A stretch of 64,000 nt of DNA. It comes from Mucilaginibacter sabulilitoris (GTDB taxonomy: Bacteria; Bacteroidota; Bacteroidia; Sphingobacteriales; Sphingobacteriaceae). Below the pieces are notes generated by a model. The model was not told the origin of the DNA. It did no database searches and saw only the letters and a list, made by a program, of their open reading frames with translations. Below, piece after piece: positions 63,451 through 64,000 of this stretch (positions are counted from its first letter, which is position 1; every line of letters starts with the position of its first letter). The DNA lies in assembly GCF_034262375.1 (NCBI RefSeq), contig NZ_CP139558.1:4030001-4094000 (forward strand), written 5' to 3'. Both the position numbers and the translations under genes were made by a program.

Positions 63451-63607
63451 GCCCCCCAGCCCCCTAAAGGGGGAGTTCTTGATGTGCAGATATGCAAATT
63501 TCAGATGTGTAAATGATTTTATAAAAAACATAAAGCCGGGCTTCTTTGAAGTCAGGCTTTATGTTACAATGGGTATCAAAACTCCCACTTTAGGGGGCTG
63601 GGGGGCT
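63450..63607. repeat. 28-bp inverted repeat framing the spacer between chrA-type gene and dnaB
   Basis: The left arm (63450-63477) and right arm (63580-63607) are inverse copies with 27 of 28 bases matching. Each is built of AGCCCCCCAGCCCCC, TAAAG and a G-rich part that can also fold on itself. The left arm begins in the last base of one gene's stop codon and the right arm ends inside the other's. A terminator hairpin lies in the middle. This resembles a small repeat element (MITE- or REP-like) used as a convergent terminator region. Confidence 0.85.
63527..63565. terminator. Bidirectional hairpin inside the inverted repeat
   Basis: AACATAAAGCC (63527-63537) pairs with GGCTTTATGTT (63555-63565), with a GCTTC...GAAGT inner pairing. 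It is flanked by an A-run on the left and lies between convergent genes. Confidence 0.7.
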
Positions 63608-64000
63608 AAAACGGCGGTTCATCATCAATGTCATCCATACGCGACGGACGAATGATGAAGTTGCTCTGTTTCTCAAAATCCTGTGACGGGGCCAGGCCAG
63701 AGAACGCATTACCCGAAGCAGGAGGGAAGCCTTCCACGCCTTCTTCAAGGTTGGCGAACTTAACGTATTTGCCCACAAATTTTAATCGTACCGTACCGGT
63801 TTCACCGTTACGGTGCTTGGCTATAATTACCTCACCTACATTATTGGTAGGGTTACCATCTTCATCTTCTGTTAAACCATAGTATTCCGGACGGTACAGG
63901 AACAGTACCATATCCGCATCCTGCTCAATTGAACCAGATTCACGTAAATCCGAAAGCATTGGTCTTTTGGAGTTACCTGGCCTGGTCTCAACCGCACGGC
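63606..64000 (-). CDS. dnaB: Replicative DNA helicase, C-terminal part
   Basis: The frame is open to the window end; about 131 C-terminal residues are visible. Sequence before the first in-window ATG reads AVETRPGNSKRPMLSDLRESGSIEQ without a break, so that ATG is not a start. Visible are the last RecA-core motif, QDADMVLFLYRPEYYG, and AKHRNGETGTVRLKF, typical of DnaB. It ends in an acidic tail (DDIDDEPPF). The core lies outside the window, so inteins or other changes there cannot be judged. Confidence 0.93.
   Translation of the reverse strand, partial: RAVETRPGNSKRPMLSDLRESGSIEQDADMVLFLYRPEYYGLTEDEDGNPTNNVGEVIIAKHRNGETGTVRLKFVGKYVKFANLEEGVEGFPPASGNAFSGLAPSQDFEKQSNFIIRPSRMDDIDDEPPF

Noticed and set aside
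1..64000. tRNA or rRNA genes
   Set aside because: No T-loop type GGTTCGAATCC stretches in a cloverleaf context or rRNA signatures were noticed; a covariance-model search would be needed to exclude them fully.

Overview
The window is chromosomal DNA from a member of the Bacteroidota, most likely the family Sphingobacteriaceae and plausibly Mucilaginibacter or a close relative. The genus is an inference from gene content, not a search. The signs are a TonB-dependent receptor with an N-terminal carboxypeptidase-regulatory-like domain, promoters of the TTTG-N19-TAnnTTTG type, AT-rich spacers without clear Shine-Dalgarno sequences, and families typical of the phylum.

Region 1 (1-25,660) is an efflux-type ABC transporter array. 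Nine large FtsX/MacB-type permease genes lie head to tail on the + strand. The first is cut by the window edge and the third is broken by an in-frame TAA. A GNAT acetyltransferase sits among them. The array ends with one MacB/LolD-type ATPase and one TolC-like outer membrane factor, followed by a small outer membrane barrel protein. Two spacers, before the fourth permease and before the ATPase, share a long promoter-like element with the same internal spacing. Three other spacers carry heptanucleotide tandem repeats that seem to grow out of the last codons of the preceding gene, each followed by a conserved nine-codon mini-ORF.

Region 2 (25,677-37,343) holds an intact IS1182-type insertion sequence, a giant alpha-2-macroglobulin-like protein with a thioester motif, a small hypothetical gene, topA and mnmA, the last four all on the - strand.

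Region 3 (37,344-41,209) is the most unusual part. A 3,850-bp unit is bounded by perfect 20-bp terminal inverted repeats and a perfect 8-bp target duplication. It encodes one IS982-like transposase plus passengers: a four-gene - strand operon of unknown function and a divergent XRE repressor with a palindrome between them.

Region 4 (41,210-53,560) has two candidate small ORFs, the proBA operon, and a sulfur block. That block contains a TonB receptor preceded by a 23-residue leader ORF ending in three Cys codons, a LysE-type exporter, and an operon for sulfite reductase, a siroheme synthase/TSUP fusion and APS reductase. The operon has an attenuator-like hairpin in its leader and follows an Rrf2 regulator gene. 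Together these suggest cysteine- or sulfur-responsive control of uptake and sulfate reduction.

Region 5 (53,650-64,000) carries a SelW-like Rdx protein, a VOC protein, a MOSC protein, a GMC oxidoreductase with a ThuA-like protein and an NupG-like MFS transporter (probably sugar metabolism), a BFN-UVR protein with EtfA and EtfB, a TPR protein, a ChrA-type transporter, a large inverted repeat, and the 3' end of dnaB.

No tRNA, rRNA, CRISPR array or prophage was recognised.
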